Shown here piece after piece: positions 34,026-43,801 of a DNA stretch of 64,000 nucleotides. The position numbers were made by a program, and so were the translations under genes. Position 1 is the first letter of the stretch. Each line of letters begins with the position of its first letter. The notes beneath the pieces are model-generated. The model did not search any database. It was not told the origin of the DNA and was given only the letters and a program-made list of their open reading frames with translations. This DNA is from Odontocerum albicorne (Eukaryota > Arthropoda > Insecta > Trichoptera > Odontoceridae): contig OX463859.1 of NCBI GenBank assembly GCA_949825065.1, forward strand, positions 24,879,847 through 24,943,846, written 5' to 3'.

Positions 34026-34740
34026 TTATATGTCTTTTTACAGTTGTGGATTAATCAAATTTTATGAGTTTAAGGTATTTTCACCCTTTGTGATCAAATA
34101 ACAATGTCGATTTTATTTTCACATACAATTATTCCCAACCAAATACACAAGAGTTCCGTATATTAGTACTTTTCACTCAGTAAGGATAGAAGTAAGGTGT
34201 ATCTTTTCCATGAAATAAATAAAGCAATATTTGTAAAATTTCATCAATTAATAGAAAAAGAAGATGAAATGGGGATTTAAAAGATAATGAAGGATAAGCA
34301 AAGAAAAATGTTTGGTCATTGAAAATATATTTTTTGCGTGCTTGTCTAAAATAGTTTGAGTCTTACGGAGGGTGAAAGTTGGTTTCAAAGTCTAACAACA
34401 CATTGACGGATAATGCAGGTTTTATTGTAATAAGTTTTTCAAGCTTTAATGAACACCATTTTGAAACTCTACCCTTACGAAATTGCGTCAAGTTTTGAAC
34501 TTTTAATGAGTATATTAACGTTATTCAGAACGGGACGATTGGCGCTATGTGAGGTTTTCTATATGACGGAAGAAAATTAAGTTTAAAAACTTGTACGTAT
34601 TCAAGATCGAAAAACAAAGCTTTCCCTGAGGTAATGAAGTTTTTAAAATGAAATGTATTGTGATATTTTTTGTTTGTTTAAAATATAAATTAACTAGGAA
34701 AAATAAAACGTGAATTATGAAGAGAATACATAATAAAAAG
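34026..34740. other. No gene seen
   Basis: AT-rich DNA; nothing recognisable. Confidence 0.5.
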
Positions 34741-34744
34741 ACTT

Positions 34745-34860
34745 GTATATCACAACTTAGTTGGTAAGACACTTGTCTAACGGTTAGTATTCACGCTCAG
34801 CAAGCGGGCGACCCATATTCGATTCCTCGTGGAGATAAATCACTAAATCATTGGTGAAAT
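34745..34860 (+). repeat. tRNA-derived SINE
   Basis: CACAACTTAGTTGGTAAGAC (box A) and CATATTCGATTCCTCGTGG (box B) with tRNA-like spacing, then a CACTAAATCATTGG body. Confidence 0.7.
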
Positions 34861-34964
34861 AGATGCACGTCAAACTACTCGAAAATTAGTAGGCAAGTCT
34901 TTTTTCACGACAGAGAAACGACCAATTTCTTGAATAAATCATTGCTGGTGTTGAAAAATGGATC

Positions 34965-35385
34965 ACATACGACAATGTTCTACGCAAAGGGCAGTGGGTT
35001 GAAATGGAAGCGGACGCTCCAAGTTTGATTTCTTGTAGATTCACTTCCGGACTGATTTTACTTTTAAACCATTTTACATCTGAGTTTATGTTTTTTTGTA
35101 CCTTATTTACTGCTTATCGAAAATTCTTGTAGTGCTTTTAACCAACACAAAAATTATGCTATTGTAAATAAAACTACCTGTCGAAAGGCTGCATCAGATT
35201 ACACCTACCGATTATCCTGATAGTTTAATCTCCTTGTCAACAGGACTTTCGTTTTGATCTGTTAAAAATGTATGCTTGCTGAAGTACAACAACATGTTCA
35301 TATTAAACCAATCTAGGTACAGGCGTTTTTCATCCACATATAACTGACCTTTATACTCGATCACGGGGGAAAGCCTGTCAAATAC
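34965..35385 (+). repeat. Retroposon family T, copy 2
   Basis: Matches 14835-15245: box-B region CCAAGTTTGATTTCTTGTAG, then GATTTTACTTTTAAACCATT, AACCAACACAAAA, TAGTTTAATCTCCTTGTC and CTTGCTGAAGTACAACA. Moderately diverged, so both insertions are old. Confidence 0.75.
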
Positions 35386-35639
35386 ATTTGTCGTACGAAG
35401 CCCATTTATTCTTATAAAAAAGGGTTTGATGCAATCGCTTAAAGTCTACACCAAGTCTTGAAAAAGCAAATATTTAAGCATTTTCAATTTAAGTTCAAGT
35501 ATTTTCGAGTTATAATTTCGCTTCGATTTGCTTCTGAATTCTCAGACTCAAAACTCGACTGAATTATATTGAATCCTGAAATTACTGCTCTGATCTTACT
35601 ATTAACGTATAACTTTTTCTTTATATTCTCATATTTTAT

Positions 35640-35800
35640 AACCTGGCAAGTTTATGGCTAGAAAGCAATCTCACCCAACCAATCATAATTCTGTCAAAGA
35701 TTTGCGTTAGTTAAAAAATGTACCAGTAAGACTTGAACCTCCAGCTCCCGTATCGAATGACAGAAATCTTACTATCTAGGCCAAGGAGTTCCACTTCAAC
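35640..35800 (-). repeat. tRNA-derived SINE
   Basis: The complement reads CTCCTTGGCCTAGATAGTAA (box A) and GGAGGTTCAAGTCTTACTGG (box B), followed by a T-rich junction and a body of about 80 bp. Confidence 0.7.
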
Positions 35801-36034
35801 TCTCATTTTTTCAAAGATTTTTTAATTTCAATAAGAACTTAAAATTAAAATTACGCTATTATCCCTAAGGTATTTTAAACTAATTATATAAATATAAGAT
35901 AATTTATTTTAATCAAACAATAATTATTGAATAAACTAAATTTAAAAAGTTTAATTAATTTTTAAATCATAAATTACCAAAGTCATAGGTATCCTTGCCT
36001 GCGAATATTACGGGGATGCTTTGTTGTTATTTTT

Positions 36035-36115
36035 GGGGAGTGGTAAAGGGCGGAAATTAAACCTGCGGTCCTCCGCATAGAAGTCTAATATTTTGACGGG
36101 CGGCTTTGCAGTTAT
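36035..36115 (-). repeat. Degenerate tRNA-like SINE head
   Basis: The complement has GAGGACCGCAGGTTTAATTT (box-B position) downstream of a decayed box A. Confidence 0.5.
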
Positions 36116-36741
36116 TTTGTGTTCTAAGTTTTTATAATCCAGAATTTGGATACTAAAAAAATGTATTTCATAGAGAATGTTTAGTTTTTTGAGAATATTA
36201 CCAGTCTAGAAAGGCAATGAAAAAAAATATAAAAAAATTAAAATATTTAATGAAAATTTTCAATGTTGACAGAATAGCTATAAAAGTTTATTAAGTCAAT
36301 TCACACTTTATTTAAAAAAAATATTCAACAAAAATAATCTGAGATATATTCTTCGATAGTAAAAATTTACGCTTTGGCACAGTAATACCGCTGCCACATT
36401 TCCAATTTAAATGAAAACTAGCTTTATTGTGATTTCCAAAGTTTTAAAGATAACAAACAAGACCGAGAATTTTGAATATTGTAATAATGTGATATTGCAA
36501 ATTTGTGCTGAAAAATGGCCTAAAGAACAATGCGTACCGCTGGAAATGATCGTTAACGAATAATAATAATAGTAAGGAAATTCAGCTTCGTGAAATACGA
36601 CGTTGCTGCTAACTTTTAACAACTGTATAATTATGGAGATATAAACAGCCCCTTATTTCTGACTCAATAATTCCAGTGTGGCTCAAAAAAAAGAACACAC
36701 ATTTATTGATTATTTAATTAAATTCAAGATTTTAATCCATT
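36116..36741. other. No gene seen
   Basis: AT-rich DNA; nothing recognisable. Confidence 0.5.
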
Positions 36742-36759
36742 ACTGAAACTGTACAATAT

Positions 36760-36988
36760 GGAGACCACCAGACCATACTGTAAATCAGGCAATGTCTGTG
36801 GATCTTCCTCGACAGCCGTCCAGAGGAAGACCAAAGAACTCCTGGATGACTCAATGCTCCAAAATCCTGCATAGAAACGGCCTAGATGAAAGCGACACCC
36901 AGAACCGAAGAATATACAGCCTGAGAACGAGAACAGCCGACCCCAACAGCCTACCTAGGCAATAAGTTGGGACAGTGCCTGTAAGAAG
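36760..36988 (+). mobile_element. 5'-truncated LINE insertion with 18-bp TSD
   Basis: ACTGAAACTGTACAATAT (36742-36759) and ACTGAAACTGTATAATAT (36989-37006) flank the insert, one mismatch apart. The insert encodes a LINE C-terminus: PSRGRPKNSWMTQCSKIL, NGLDESDTQNRRIYSLRT. The GRPk.sWm...l...gLde.da.nR tail is common to several insect LINE clades, so the clade is not fixed. It is distinctly more GC-rich than its surroundings. Confidence 0.88.
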
Positions 36989-37286
36989 ACTGAAACTGTA
37001 TAATATTTAATTTTATTTATACTATATTTCTTGATTTGTTTTAGTAGTATTGACACTTTAAGGTGTTTATTTATAAGGAAGAAAAAATTGCTGCGACTCG
37101 TTTTCCTTTTTCCGTAATGTCGATCATAAGTCCGTCGTCGCTACTATTCTTTTTACACTCAGGTATATCGCCACCGGATAAACAGTTCCTTTTGTTGTTT
37201 ATAGTTACGGCATTAACGTTGTGGTGGTTTAAAGACATTGTAATTTATTTTAATCAAACACTGTTTGTTCCTTTTTTATGTAACGG

Positions 37287-37386
37287 TCGGTCCAAACATC
37301 TGGTAAACAGTTATATCCCAAAAATATCTCCGCTCTTGGCTGAAATCGTCCCATGCTTCCCTAACCCCTCAGTCCCCAACCGTTGA
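37287..37386 (+). pseudogene. PLE protein C-terminal tail
   Basis: The frame reads KHLVNSYIPKISPLLAEI, then VPCFPNPSVPNR and a stop at 37384-37386. It aligns with the LANTYIPSISPLLAKI end of the 24.8-kb copy. Only the last 30 or so codons of a protein usually several hundred residues longer are present. It is fused by the inverted-repeat junction to unrelated upstream sequence, so the 107-codon frame covering it is not a gene. Confidence 0.8.
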
Positions 37387-37438
37387 AGCGTGTATATCGG
37401 TATCAGTTCGAACATAATTTAGTCTTGTTTGTGCTCCC

Positions 37439-37484
37439 CTGAAGATGAGGAGAAAGCCTTGAAACCGGTAGGGTTATACCGTTA
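37439..37484 (+). ncRNA. Hammerhead-ribozyme-like core in the PLE terminal repeat
   Basis: CTGAAGA (37439-37445) and GAAA (37461-37464) surround a short hairpin (GAGG/CCTT). They are followed by a second hairpin CGGTA/TACCG with loop GGGTTA and then TTA. This is the hammerhead order CUGANGA - stem II - GAAA - stem III - UH. Against it: there is an extra base after CTGAAGA, one mismatch at the base of stem III, and no convincing stem I. Hammerhead motifs are known in the terminal repeats of Penelope-like elements, which raises the prior. Activity cannot be judged from sequence alone. Confidence 0.45.
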
Positions 37485-37749
37485 CAAAAAAGTGGAATAA
37501 ACAGTGTTTGATAAAAATAAATTAAAAGTTCCTTTTTCGTCACTATATGAGGTCACCCTTATAAAAAAATTAAGAAGATTTCGATCTTCTAGTACAGATC
37601 GTGCTGAATGGGGACTTATTTTTTTCCCCATAACAGCGTGGGTGGAGGTGAGATCAAATTGAACTGAATTGTTTATTTGTTATTTCATACTACATACTAT
37701 ATAAAGTCATATTATTATTGTTTAATGAATGATTGAATGCTTATAGTGA

Positions 37750-38480
37750 AAACTGAGTGATCAGGGTACGTGATGTTGGTGCCACCGGAGATGACTATGT
37801 GAGCCAATTTGCGATAGGCATATTCCGTTTGCGTATAAGGCAAGGAGCTTAAGTATCTATAGCGTGTCTGCGTCTACTTTTTCTATTGGGTCTCTGATAA
37901 CTAGAAACAGTTCCACGTGATTTGACTCCATGCTACGCCTGTTTGTTCCTAGTTGAGATGAGTATTAATGTTTTTAAGCTTCTCATGCAGAAGTTCTTAT
38001 ATAGTATCTCTTGCGCTAATTACCATGTCTGCTGCTCTCTGTTAGCTCACCAAAGGCGACATTTCTCAGGCATACCAGCCACGTGTTCAGACCAATATAG
38101 GTGTGCACGCGACACCAGAATCTCGATGTTACAGCAGTTCGTTCTTCTCAAAACTTCCTGATTTGATATTTTATGATACCATGACATCTTCATTATTTAC
38201 CTAAGGTGCTTCTGCTGACATTTTTCCAGTGCCCTAATACGTCGTCTGCAGGGAAACAACGATTCACATCCACAAATCGGAGATGGCATTGTTACAGTTT
38301 TATAGACCTCCGTTTTAATTTTCACCGTTACGTTGTGATTATCAAACACTCACTCATGAAGAGCCTAAAACGCTCGGAAAGCTGCGTTTAGTCCATTGTA
38401 CGGTAAACCTCGTCATCTACGTTTGCTTTGTTATTTACAATGCTACCCAAGTAATTAAAAGACTCTACTGGTTTTATGGT
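37750..38480 (-). pseudogene. Decayed LINE, post-RT region
   Basis: The minus strand contains VKIKTEVYKTVTMPSPICGC then RRIRALEKCQQKHLR, a second segment SNQEVLRRTNCCNIEILVSR and YWSEHVAGMPEKCRLW, with several stops and shifts. The order k..vy..vvlP.lLYGcEsW, r.l.alE.fh.k.LR, s...vl.ra......i....l.W.GHv.RM is the region after the RT domain in several insect LINEs. It probably belongs to the same copy as 38.88-39.09 kb, separated by the 34-bp minisatellite. Confidence 0.75.
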
Positions 38481-38494
38481 TTGTTAATTTAGAT

Positions 38495-38800
38495 TGATGT
38501 TTAAATAGAGGTTTTCGTTGGATAGAATCTTGGTTTAGATAGAGGTTTTCGTTGGATAGAATCTTGGTTTAGATGGAAGTTTTCGTTGGGTAGAATCTTG
38601 GTTTAGATGGAGGTTTTCGTTGGATAGAATCTTGGTTTAGGTGGAGGTTTTCGTTGGATAGAATCTTGGTTTAGATGGAGGTTTTCGTTGGATATAATCT
38701 TGGTTTAGATGGAGGTTTTCGTTGGATATAATCTTGGTTTAGATGGAGGTTTTCGTTGGATAGAATCTTGATTTTGGTGGAGGTTTTCGTTAGATAGAAT
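38495..38800. repeat. 34-bp minisatellite, about nine units
   Basis: Units of GAGGTTTTCGTTGGATAGAA plus TCTTGGTTTAGATG, with scattered point variants. It lies inside the decayed minus-strand LINE. Confidence 0.95.
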
Positions 38801-38879
38801 ATTATTGTTTAATATTAATCGAATTGATGATCTCAATTTTTTGTTGACGTTATTTTTCTCCATTGATGTTTTAATTGAA

Positions 38880-39090
38880 TCGATCTTTGTCTGCTTCAAA
38901 GTGATATAAATATGGGTGGAGAAAACTAGAGCTTGGACCAATTCGTTGGTTTTTTGCTTCCAGGCAACTTATCGCTCCATTAGCTGTATGGATTCTGCGC
39001 ATTATCTCTTCATCCCAAGGACCCTTGTCAGTGATAAAGGATCCCAGATAAACAGTCTCATGCACAATCACAAAGATCATTGTATTTCCT
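38880..39090 (-). pseudogene. LINE reverse-transcriptase C-terminal fragment
   Basis: The minus strand reads VYLGSFITDKGPWDEEIMRR, then IHTANGAISCLEAKNQ. This is the fkYLGs.it..G....EI..Ri..a..a...L segment just after the RT palm in LINEs and continues, beyond the minisatellite, into the 37.75-38.48 kb remnant. Confidence 0.75.
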
Positions 39091-39239
39091 ACCATGTTAT
39101 GAGCGATCTGTGAATAAGAGTTGTGTTTATTTTCTGACTGCAAGAGTCATATAATTATTGCGTATTATTTATACGGATTGATCATCTTAATTTTTTTCGT
39201 AACGTTATTTTTCTCGAATAATATTTGTGTAAACAGTCA

Positions 39240-39345
39240 AAGAGAACGTAGGAGTAATTTGGAAAGGTGTTTTAATCTGGCACTCTGCCCTATCTGCCTT
39301 CCCCGACAGGGAATTAGTGTGATGGACATACCATTACACCGTGTA
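39240..39345 (+). mobile_element. LINE 3' tail fragment
   Basis: CTGGCACTCTGCCCTATCTG, CCCCGACAGGGAATTAGTGT and GATGG parallel the tail at 60.51-60.57 kb (CTGGCACCCTCTGCC, ACAGGGAAATAGCGTGAT). Confidence 0.6.
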
Positions 39346-39595
39346 ACTCGAGATGTTAAAGATTTGAAATACATTTTTTTGAATTGAAAATAATTTATGC
39401 TTCAACCTATTTGAGAATTCCGTTTAATTGAGATTATCCAAAATCTTTACAATAAACCTTAAAAAAAACCTTTGCGGAATCAAAATATTAAATGACAATT
39501 ACAAGATTCCATTATCATGCAATTTTAGACAAATGTAAATTATCACGATGTGTTTATGTGTTGAAAATATTTGTTATAATTGAAATTTATATTTT

Positions 39596-39741
39596 AATGG
39601 TTGAATTAAAATAGGCACTAAGTACCAAAAAAAAAAACTAAGTATGCAGTTTCGTTCTATATGTCATATATAAAGAAACTGCGTACTGAGTTTTTTTGTT
39701 TTTTTTTTCTGGTACTTAGTGCCTATTTTAATTCAACCATT
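39596..39741. repeat. 146-bp inverted repeat (hairpin MITE-like)
   Basis: The left arm AATGGTTGAATTAAAATAGG, CACTAAGTACC is matched by its complement at the right edge. Complementarity continues with indels in the A/T runs through CAGTTTC/GAAACTG. There is no coding content. It looks like a tiny palindromic DNA element. Confidence 0.9.
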
Positions 39742-40170
39742 CATTTATTATTCAGCAAAATGAGTTAAAATACAATATTTACTTGTTTGCACATGATGAA
39801 TTACATTTTTGGTCATAGTTGAGCCTGTATGTTGAAAGAATTCTAAGTCGTGTAAGGGGACGCCTTTCAGGGAGACTAATTAAAAACACTAATTAATGCA
39901 GTGGTTTTCTCCTAGCTTCCATAGCATTATAATAAACTAACCAAGAAAACAAACTAAAACAAAGCAGCGTATACTAAATACAAGTACTATCCTTGCACAC
40001 TAACAAAACTAACCCGCAACAATTTCTTCCAGTAGAAATAAAGTACGGAGAAAAATGTTTTACAAAGGATTTTTTTTATTAAAAAATAATGATGAAGATA
40101 ATCGTTTTTCTCATTTAAGTCAAAAGAAGTTCTCTGAATAAAAAGTCCTCAGTGTATAATCTGAAAACAA
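39742..40170. other. No gene seen
   Basis: AT-rich DNA; nothing recognisable. Confidence 0.5.
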
Positions 40171-40174
40171 AGTT

Positions 40175-40525
40175 TCTATTGTTTCGAACCTGTATCATGC
40201 TGTTCTACTACAAGGCTATGTTTCGAACCTGTATCATGCTATTTTACTATAAAGCTATGTTTCGAACCTGTATTTTACTATAAGGCTATGTTTCGAACCT
40301 GTATCATGCTATTTTACTATAAGGCTATGTTTCGAACCTGTATCATGCTATTTTACTATAAGGCTATGTTTCGAACCTGTATCATGCTATTTTACTATAA
40401 GGCTATGTTTCGAACCTGTATCATGCTATTTTACTATAAGGCTATGTTTCGAACCTGTATCATGCTATTTTACTATAAGGCTATGTTTCGAACCCGTATC
40501 ATGCTATTTTACTATTAGGCTATGA
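40175..40525. repeat. 39-bp tandem array, about nine units
   Basis: Units of GCTATGTTTCGAACCTGTAT plus CATGCTATTTTACTATAAG; one unit is shortened. It is divisible by three, so a 13-codon periodic frame stays open; not a gene. Confidence 0.96.
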
Positions 40526-40591
40526 ATTTTGACATATTGCCAGTACTAGATTGTGAAGATGTTTAAGTTTTGTGGACAAATGCCTTAGGAC

Positions 40592-40670
40592 AGGGGCGCT
40601 CAGACTTTAACCATCGGCGATCTACCATAAAAGCATTTGGCGGCAAGCGATCGACTAAGTAAAAATGAAA
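40592..40670 (+). mobile_element. Possible hAT-type terminus
   Basis: ACAGGGGCGCTCAGACTTT followed by CGGCGATCTACC and GCGATCGAC resembles the ends of many hAT elements. I could not find the partner end or a target duplication. Confidence 0.35.
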
Positions 40671-42325
40671 TATTGTACAAACTTTGTCAATGGTAAGTAT
40701 TTATTAATTGCAAAGTTGATCACATATAAATAAGTATTATCATTGAAATAATAAGTGTTCTGTAACTAACGTTATTTTGATGTCGATGCATGGCACTGCA
40801 TATTCTCTGCATACTTTTCATAAGATGGCACGTAATTACCAAGTGCCAAACGCAAGCATAGAAAAAAAAACCTATGAACAGCTTATCAATAGTGTGTATC
40901 GAGATTTTTTATATATGGACACGCCTGACAGCGAGAATTTCGCGCGTGGCCTCTTTCTGACATCACTGCTTTCGAAGTCCTTAATGTTTGTGTCTCGGAA
41001 GGTTGAGACGCCTTTGGTTACTGGACGAGATAGAGCTATCTCAACTAAAATAACATCTGTTAAATTATCATCTATCAGATAGATGATAATTTCATATTTA
41101 ATCTTCGTTACTATATTAACAAATATTAGGTTCAAATAATTGTTAAAAAATATTTAGTGTACTTTTTATATGTGAATGTCCGAAATCTCAAAAGTATATG
41201 TAATTGATCGACTTAAAAACCTCCCGCGATTTGAGCACCTCTGTCTTAGTAGGATGGTCGATTTCAGGTGATACGATCACGTAATAAATGACATGGTTCA
41301 TCTTCAGATGCAGCAACATTCTATAACCACGAAAATAATAAGGTGTTGGAGGTGGTTGCAACACGTGTTGAGGATAACAACTGGTCAAAAGCTCTGTTAT
41401 TTTATCGCATTAAAAAAACTCGAAGCATCTTACGCCTATATCCTATACTATATAGCAATACCTCTATTAACGATACGTTCGACAGTAAACGTTCTTCAAA
41501 TTGTGACGTTTGCAAAATCATCCTCAACAAAAGAAAAACGTAACACGCGAAGTATACGGATATTTTCCTAAATAAAAAAATAGAACATTTGGTTTTTCTT
41601 AATTTTTTTTTTTTTAAATTTTTAAAATGAATATTGAAAGGAAATTTAACCAAACGCATTAAATTATAATTATATAATTTTCAAATATTCTTTAAAAAAT
41701 AGGGTTATTAGTCAATATAACTTTAAAAAAAGGTTGAATATTATTTTTTTAATGAAAACGAATTAAGCGTCGATTGTTTTGCTTTTTTTTTCTTCTTATT
41801 TTCACGTAACATTTCATTGTAACAGCCCCAAGTATTTAATCCTTTTTTTTACTGCACAGTTTCGCGAATAATTAGGATAATTTTCTTACAAAACGTCTAA
41901 AGGATGAGATACTTGACTGAGATAATTGAATAACATTTTTGGTTTTTACACTTTAGTTATGGGTTGCTCCACATTGATATTAGAATAAGCGTCTTATCAT
42001 TCCAAATGTTCTTCAGTCAATTATAGTTTCTGACTTGTCGTCATCCAATAATATCTTCAGCGTTTCTTCTGAAATTTAGTTGGCACGCCATATGAATAAG
42101 TTTGGTTTCGTAAATTATGTCAAAGTGAGATATCGTTTACAGAAGTAATGTAAAGCGATGTATTATTGTATTCGTGTTATGATTGGGAGTATCGCAGTCT
42201 CGTCCTATTATCAAAGGATATGATATGTTGGACTGTGGACCGACTCGGATTGAGGCATTTCATGGTATCTCTGATTTCCTGGTGGAAAAAAAATTGCAAA
42301 ATTATATTGGAAACAATTCATTATA
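40671..42325. other. No gene seen; one 31-bp palindrome
   Basis: Open frames at 40777-41135 on both strands have no motif I know. A perfect palindrome with one central base lies at 41062-41092 (AAATTATCATCTATC, A, complement). Confidence 0.5.
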
Positions 42326-42405
42326 ATGATAATAATTTATTTTTATATTTATTTATACTGGCGTATACGCCAGTATAAATAAATATAAAAATAAATTATT
42401 ATCAT
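42326..42405. repeat. Perfect 80-bp palindrome without spacer
   Basis: The 40 bases from 42326 (starting ATGATAATAATTTA, ending CTGGCGTA) are followed directly by their exact reverse complement (TACGCCAG to TATTATCAT). The centre of symmetry is between 42365 and 42366. Confidence 0.98.
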
Positions 42406-42955
42406 GATCGAAGAAAGTGCATTGCAATTTTCCAGGAGTTTTCCAGGACCAAAAACATTAAACGAAATGTAGATTTTTTAACAAAATCTTCCTAATTATG
42501 AACCATACGATCGATTTTATAGATATTTAATTACTATTTTAAAAAAAACATATTGTTTTGATAACCGTTTTCTTGAGCCACCGGATATGATAATAATTCT
42601 GGGAACCGAAAGCGTCTAAGGATTATTATTAATTATTTTTTGTTCTCGGAGATAAGCCATTTCACCGGATAAGTCGGGATAAGTGATGGCGAATCTTAAA
42701 TGAAATCGAAACTTGGTATCATCTGTTTACCCTCGATACAAGCAATGATGACTAAATTAAATTGAGTTTCTTATCGCATCATCGCTTTGTGAAGTCTATA
42801 CTGCTTAAGGCTGTACGCATACGTAGAAATAAAAGTAGCTAATACCCTTATATGAAAAAACTTACTGGGTTACTTACTAATACACCAGGTGAACAAGTGT
42901 GAAAATCGTTAAGTGATAGTCATAGGGATGCCCTCGCTCAGCTGTGTGTAGAAAA
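42406..42955. other. No gene seen
   Basis: AT-rich DNA; nothing recognisable. Confidence 0.5.
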
Positions 42956-42959
42956 AGGG

Positions 42960-43330
42960 CAGATTAAGATTTACAAAATAACCTTTGTAGATCTTCCAAT
43001 ATATGATTATAACACATTCAGCTTTAGGTGTAGTGTACGTGTGTAGTGTTTAGCTGCCCACGCCATCCATATATCTAACTCTAAGTGGTAGAACTTTCCA
43101 CGCCAGAGGATCAGCAACGTCAAAAGCTCCGATTCCCCACCCTCTTGGATGGATTTGGAGCAATCAATTTATTAGATGAATTCGTTGTTAACCTGAAAGT
43201 TCTTTATATCTCCGAAGAAACATATTTTAGACAAAGATAAAAACAATGGAGTTATTCAATTCAGGGTTCTTAACATAAATATATAAGGTTTGAAATCAAT
43301 CCATTAGCTGATTTTGGCTTTATGGAAACA
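42960..43330 (+). repeat. Interspersed repeat family K copy
   Basis: CCTTTGTAGATCTTCCAATA, ATCCATATATCTAACTC, GATCAGCAACGTCAAAAG and TCAATTTATTAGATG parallel 25.98-26.48 kb and the inverted 50.2-kb copy. Here there is a single copy of the 79-bp motif. Confidence 0.7.
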
Positions 43331-43627
43331 AACTAATGGGACAATAATAATGTCTTCCATATATTATCCGAGCAGCTGGTACCCAGGTTTTTTGAATTAA
43401 GATTCATATTTTGGTTTTCATTTGAAATATGTTTTATAATTTTCTGGTTAGTTGAAAGTGATAACCAAATTGCACCAAAGTGCTATACAATAACATATTA
43501 CAATAATAGTCGATAAAATACAACATGCATAAAAAATATTCTAATTAATAATCCGTAATCCAGTGAGCATGGAGCTTTAACATTTTTTTAATCCTTACTA
43601 AGTTAACTGTTTCTTTCAAATTTGCGT
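43331..43627. other. No gene seen
   Basis: AT-rich sequence immediately upstream of the Jockey-like insertion. Confidence 0.5.
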
Positions 43628-43639
43628 AGTTAAAAACTC

Positions 43640-43801
43640 GCAACTCATCGCCCCCTATTATCAACATCTACACCCCAAAACTACATATTGCCCGCCGCCC
43701 CCCCCCCAAATCGCGATCTCATTTTGAATAACTTAAAATCAGCCATCACCGAAGCCATGAACCTCCTCAACTACATCCAAGAACATGGCTCGCACCTATA
43801 A
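43640..43801 (+). pseudogene. LINE ORF1 C-terminal remnant
   Basis: In one frame the sequence reads a proline-rich stretch, then NRDLILNNLKSAITEAMNLL and NYIQEHGSHL, with a stop at 43799-43801. Jockey-type ORF1 (gag-like, zinc-knuckle) proteins commonly end in a short hydrophobic/helical tail like this. The nucleic-acid-binding part is lost to 5' truncation. A C10 run (43698-43707) lies inside the frame. The stop codon overlaps the start of ORF2 by 17 nt in another frame. Confidence 0.75.

Larger units (their letters stand above)
37194..37526 (+). mobile_element. Penelope-like element, 5'-truncated, with inverted terminal repeat
   Basis: The element is flanked by AGTTCCTTTT (37184-37193 and 37527-37536), present once in the uninterrupted family H copy. 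The left portion is an inverted terminal-repeat segment (TATAGTTACGGCATTAACG to about 37288). The ORF end and the plus-oriented terminal repeat with the CTGAAGA/GAAA core follow. The right end is shorter than in other copies, stopping at AAAATAAATTA. An inverted partial terminal repeat and variable-length target duplication are known for PLEs. Confidence 0.88.
37095..37700 (+). repeat. Interspersed repeat family H, copy 3 (split by a PLE)
   Basis: The left part to 37193 has TTCTTTTTACACTCAGG and AAACAGTTCCTTTT. The right part from 37527 starts AGTTCCTTTTTCGTCAC and continues with CTAGTACAGATCGTGCTGAA. Joined at the 10-bp overlap it parallels copy 1 (complement of 1-240). A TTCG-capped hairpin AGAAGAT/ATCTTCT lies in the right part. 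Confidence 0.85.

Noticed and set aside
37063..37386. A 107-codon gene
   Set aside because: It is a chimera of repeat family H, an inverted PLE terminal repeat and the last codons of the PLE protein.
40777..41135. Overlapping 101-codon plus and 87-codon minus frames near a possible hAT end
   Set aside because: Neither resembles a hAT transposase or dimerisation domain, and both strands are open by chance in the same place.
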